Of a stretch of 6,747 bases of DNA, positions 4,419-6,747 are shown piece by piece (positions within the stretch are counted from its first letter, which is position 1; every line of letters begins with the position of its first letter). The position numbers and the translations under genes were made by a program. Source of the stretch: DASPXK01 sp035637315 (GTDB lineage Bacteria; Chloroflexota; UBA6077; JACCZL01); the NCBI GenBank assembly GCA_035637315.1, contig DASPXK010000091.1, positions 1-6,747 on the forward strand, written 5' to 3'. Under the pieces are notes generated by a model. It had not been told where the DNA came from. It ran no database searches and saw only the letters and a program-made list of their open reading frames with translations.

Positions 4419-5429
4419 GTGGTCGAAGACCGCCTCAACCTGCCGTTCACCGGAATTCCGTCCTTCTTGCGTGCGCCGATCGTGGCGGACCTATCGAGTC
4501 TCGACGCCGATGTGGCTGTTCTCGGGGTCCCGAGCGACGAGGGCTCACCGTGGAAGCCAGGCGCCCGCTTCGCCCCCCGAGCGATCCGCGAGATGTCGGT
4601 CCGCTACGGTGGTTACGGGGCCCAGCAGAGGCGTGGCGGATACTTCGATATCGACGAGAGGCGTCGATTCCTCGAGTATGAGACCACGAACCGGCGCATC
4701 GTCGACTGCGGCGACGTCGACATCATTTACACCAATCCCGAGCGTACGTTTGACAACATCACCGCGTCCGTGAGCCAGATCCTCGCCGGCGGCGCTCTTC
4801 CGCTCGTCCTGGGCGGCGACCACGCGATCACCTATCCGGTCGTGCGGGCCTTCAAACAGCCGATCTCGGTGGTCCACTTCGACGCCCACCTCGACTTTCG
4901 CCCCTTTGTCCACGGTGTCAGCTACGCCAACGGAATGCCGATTCGGCTCCTGGCCGAGCTGCCGAACGTCGGCCAGATCATCCAGGTTGGGATTCGAAGC
5001 CTACGCACCAGCCAGGATGACCTGGAAGACGCGCTGACGCGTGGGAACGACGTCGTGACGGTCGAGGACTACCGCCGCCGCGGCATCGAGGGCGTACTGG
5101 CCAGCCTGCCGCGCGGGGGCCAAACGTACGTCAGCATCGACATCGACGTGCTCGACCTGCCGCTGGTCCCTGGCTGCGCCTCGTCGGAAGTCAACGGGCT
5201 CACCTATGACGAGCTCCGCAAGACCCTCTTCGCCGTCGCTGGCCAGACCGAGGTAGTCGGTTTCGACGTGGTCGAGATCAACCCGATGCTGGACGTCGCG
5301 TCGGGCAACACGTCGCTCATCGGCGCCCAGATCGCCCTGGAGTTTCTCGGCCGAGTCGTCGAACACCCGGACTATCTCGAGCGCAGAGGACGACTGGGCC
5401 AGGCTTTGCCCAGCCGCGGGCTCGCCTGA
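4419..5429 (+). CDS. Arginase/agmatinase-family ureohydrolase
   Basis: This enzyme hydrolyses a guanidino compound to urea and an amine, using a binuclear metal (usually Mn) site. The substrate could be agmatine, guanidinobutyrate, guanidine or another compound; the sequence does not decide. The 336 residues contain all six expected metal ligands: H135 (GGDH), D155, H157 and D159 (FDAHLD), and D241 and D243 (SIDIDVLD). E286 in VVEINP corresponds to the guanidinium-binding Glu of arginase. GVPSDEGSPWKPGARFAPRA (36-55) is the family's N-terminal substrate-loop block. Two features are unusual. The HG after the DAHxD motif, home of the arginase proton-shuttle His, reads N171-G172 here. The usual DPxxxPGTGTPEPGG reads DLPLVPGCASSEVNG. 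With the metal site intact it is probably active, perhaps on an atypical substrate. If TTG 4410 were the start, three residues would be added. A small exported protein precedes it. Confidence 0.85.
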   Translation: MVEDRLNLPFTGIPSFLRAPIVADLSSLDADVAVLGVPSDEGSPWKPGARFAPRAIREMSVRYGGYGAQQRRGGYFDIDERRRFLEYETTNRRIVDCGDVDIIYTNPERTFDNITASVSQILAGGALPLVLGGDHAITYPVVRAFKQPISVVHFDAHLDFRPFVHGVSYANGMPIRLLAELPNVGQIIQVGIRSLRTSQDDLEDALTRGNDVVTVEDYRRRGIEGVLASLPRGGQTYVSIDIDVLDLPLVPGCASSEVNGLTYDELRKTLFAVAGQTEVVGFDVVEINPMLDVASGNTSLIGAQIALEFLGRVVEHPDYLERRGRLGQALPSRGLA

Positions 5430-5445
5430 CGTCGTCTGTACTGGC

Positions 5446-5492
5446 GGGCAAGAGCCCCTCGACCAAGGGCGGTTTCGGCGATAGGCCCCTTT
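5446..5492 (+). terminator. Weak hairpins after the ureohydrolase, possible terminator
   Basis: gggc-aaga-gccc (5446-5457) is a 4-bp hairpin. aaggg (5465-5469) pairs with ccctt (5487-5491), followed by only two T residues. Both are modest. The PiT promoter starts at 5494, so a stop signal here would insulate that gene, but the sequence evidence is thin. Confidence 0.25.
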
Positions 5493-5493
5493 G

Positions 5494-5522
5494 TTGACGC
5501 CCAGCGCCCGCGGCCGTACGAT
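5494..5522 (+). promoter_or_regulatory. Sigma-A type promoter for the phosphate transporter
   Basis: TTGACG (5494-5499) and TACGAT (5517-5522) are separated by exactly 17 nt. The expected transcription start is near 5529, which gives a leader of about 70 nt before ATG 5601. This is the best promoter match in the window. I see no Pho-box-like direct repeats over it, so there is no sequence sign of phosphate-starvation control. Confidence 0.7.
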
Positions 5523-5600
5523 GCTCAGAATGTCAAGTCGTGCCATGGAACGCCACGTGCAACGCCGCGCTCCAGACGCACAACAAGGTGGTAGGAGCTG

Positions 5601-6602
5601 ATGGATACGGCGTTTGTGATCCTGGTGTTTGTTGTCATCCTGGGGCTGGCCTTCGACTATGTGAACGGCTTCCACGACACGGCGAACGCGATCGCCACGG
5701 TCGTGGCGACCCGGGTCCTCTCGCCACTTCAGGCGGTGCTGATGGCGGCCACAATGAACTTCATTGGGGCGCTAAGCGGCACCGCCGTCGCATCGACCGT
5801 CGGGAAGGGGATCATCGAGCCGGGCTCGGTGACCCAGCAGCTGGTCATCTCGGCCTTGCTGTCGGCCATCGCGTGGGACCTTCTGACCTGGTACTACGGC
5901 ATCCCGTCCAGCTCCAGCCACGCGCTCGTCTTCAGCATCGTCGGGGCTGGGATCGCCACGGGCGGGGTCAGCGTGCTGGGCTGGGAGGGCATCCAGAAGG
6001 TCCTGGCCGGCCTCGTCGTCTCGCCGACCCTCGGGTTCGTCGGCGCCTTCCTGGTCATGGTGATGCTCATGCACCTGTTCTTCCGAGCCCACCCGGCCGT
6101 GGTGACCAAGGTGTTCGGCCGTGCCCAGCTCGTGTCGTCGCTGTACATGGCGTTCAGCCACGGGGGGAACGACGCCCAGAAGACCATGGGCGTCATCACG
6201 ATGGCGCTGGCGGCCTACTACGGCTGGAGTGGTGACAAGTGGGAGGTGCCGCTCTGGGTGATCGTGGCGGCGGCGACGGCGATGGGCTTGGGGACCGCCT
6301 CGGGTGGCTGGCGGATCATCAAGACGATGGGGACCCGCATCGTCGAGCTGAAGCCGATCCACGGATTTGCCGCCGAGACGACCGCCGCCACGGTGATCGA
6401 GCTCGCCAGTCGGGTCGGCGTGCCCATCTCCACGACCCACGTCATCAGCTCGAGCATCATGGGAGTCGGCTCGACCGGCGCGCGCCGCGCGGTCCACTGG
6501 GGCGTGGCCGGCAACATCGTCACCGCCTGGATCGTCACCATTCCCGCCTGCATCGGGATGGGCTGGCTGTTCAGCACGGCGCTGCACGCGCTGATCCCGT
6601 AG
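5601..6602 (+). CDS. PiT-family inorganic phosphate transporter
   Basis: PiT proteins carry inorganic phosphate (often as a metal-phosphate complex) into the cell with a cation gradient. The 333-residue, very hydrophobic protein has about nine or ten membrane segments and the family's internal duplication. The first half has FDYVNGFHDTANAIATVVAT (18-37) and GIPSSSSHALVFSIVGAG. The second half has the matching SHGGNDAQK (186-194) and GVPISTTHVISSSIMGVGS (273-291). A charged, less hydrophobic loop (WRIIKTMGTRIVELKPIHGF) precedes the second-half motif. Length suits bacterial low-affinity PiT transporters. ATG 5601 has AGGAG at 5593-5597 (3-nt spacer) and aaggtgg slightly upstream. In many bacteria a DUF47/PhoU-like partner sits beside pit; none is in this window, though one could follow it. 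It has its own promoter and appears monocistronic here. Confidence 0.93.
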   Translation: MDTAFVILVFVVILGLAFDYVNGFHDTANAIATVVATRVLSPLQAVLMAATMNFIGALSGTAVASTVGKGIIEPGSVTQQLVISALLSAIAWDLLTWYYGIPSSSSHALVFSIVGAGIATGGVSVLGWEGIQKVLAGLVVSPTLGFVGAFLVMVMLMHLFFRAHPAVVTKVFGRAQLVSSLYMAFSHGGNDAQKTMGVITMALAAYYGWSGDKWEVPLWVIVAAATAMGLGTASGGWRIIKTMGTRIVELKPIHGFAAETTAATVIELASRVGVPISTTHVISSSIMGVGSTGARRAVHWGVAGNIVTAWIVTIPACIGMGWLFSTALHALIP

Positions 6603-6604
6603 CG

Positions 6605-6651
6605 GACTGAGGACGCACAGGCCGGCCCGGCCCCCACCGTCAGTCGTCTTT
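6605..6651 (+). terminator. Possible terminator after the PiT gene
   Basis: gactga (6605-6610) pairs with tcagtc (6640-6645). It encloses a GC-rich ggcc/ggcc mini-stem (6620-6623 with 6629-6632) and is followed by gtcttt. It is positioned directly after the stop codon, but the outer stem is short, the loop is large and the T-tract is poor. Confidence 0.3.
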
Positions 6652-6680
6652 CGTCGGACTTGCGCAGAGAACACTTGTTC

Positions 6681-6689
6681 TGGTACGAT
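6681..6689 (+). promoter_or_regulatory. Extended -10 promoter-like element near the window end
   Basis: TGGTACGAT is an extended -10 (TG-n-TACGAT) with the same TACGAT hexamer as the PiT promoter. The -35 candidate (TTGCGC, 6660-6665, 18-nt spacer) is weak. It would drive a gene beyond the edge. Confidence 0.35.
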
Positions 6690-6715
6690 TGTTCGGGTTT
6701 GTGACGCCGATCCCA

Positions 6716-6744
6716 TTGACGGCACAATATGTTGTGGTTAACCT
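6716..6744 (+). promoter_or_regulatory. Second promoter-like element at the window edge
   Basis: TTGACG (6716-6721), the same hexamer as the PiT -35, is followed after 17 nt by TAACCT (6739-6744), a poor -10. The gene it might serve is outside the window. Confidence 0.25.
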
Positions 6745-6747
6745 TTG

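Noticed and set aside
5772..6727. Long leftward open frames opposite the phosphate transporter
   Set aside because: They are antisense to a clear PiT gene, are rich in His/Arg/Asp/Gly as expected from GC-rich shadow frames, and show no family motif.

Overview
The window is high-GC bacterial DNA with short intergenic gaps, overlapping start/stop codons and frequent GTG starts. Gene content is mostly housekeeping. The GC content, the intergenic repeat family built on GTCATCCTGAGCGAA-like arms, and the style of the CoaBC, acetyltransferase and IS630 proteins make me lean towards a Chloroflexota lineage (Thermomicrobia/Sphaerobacter-like). That placement is an inference from memory of such sequences, not a search result.

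Layout. Positions 1-82 hold the basic C-terminal tail of an unidentified gene reading rightwards. It converges, across an 11-bp stem-loop, on a leftward GNAT acetyltransferase (640-120) that is split by a single-base frameshift near 477-490. Positions 641-1062 contain no intact gene. They hold two small inverted repeats (746-791) and the last 82 codons of an IS630-type transposase (1036-788, minus strand), ending 26 bases before the next start codon.

Positions 1063-3693 form a compact cofactor operon. coaX (type III pantothenate kinase) and coaBC (bifunctional phosphopantothenoylcysteine decarboxylase/synthetase) supply three enzyme activities of the route from pantothenate to coenzyme A. folE (GTP cyclohydrolase I) opens pterin/folate synthesis. 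coaBC and folE overlap by GTGA. The coaX-coaBC junction is a heptamer-based repeat array (1832-1919), which leaves three reading frames linked by successive TGATG stop/start overlaps.

Positions 3694-4025 are non-coding and dominated by a 163-bp MITE-like element with 34-nt inverted arms, followed by decayed part-copies of one arm. A small exported protein of unknown function (4026-4364) and an arginase/agmatinase-family ureohydrolase (4419-5429) follow in the same direction. A clear sigma-A type promoter (5494-5522) then drives a PiT-family phosphate transporter (5601-6602). The end of the window (6603-6747) holds a weak terminator candidate and promoter-like sequences for a gene beyond the edge.

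I see no CRISPR array, tRNA, rRNA, phage module, defence system or biosynthetic cluster. The best leads are local: the repeat-built gene junction, the MITE-like element, and active-site substitutions in CoaBC, FolE and the ureohydrolase.
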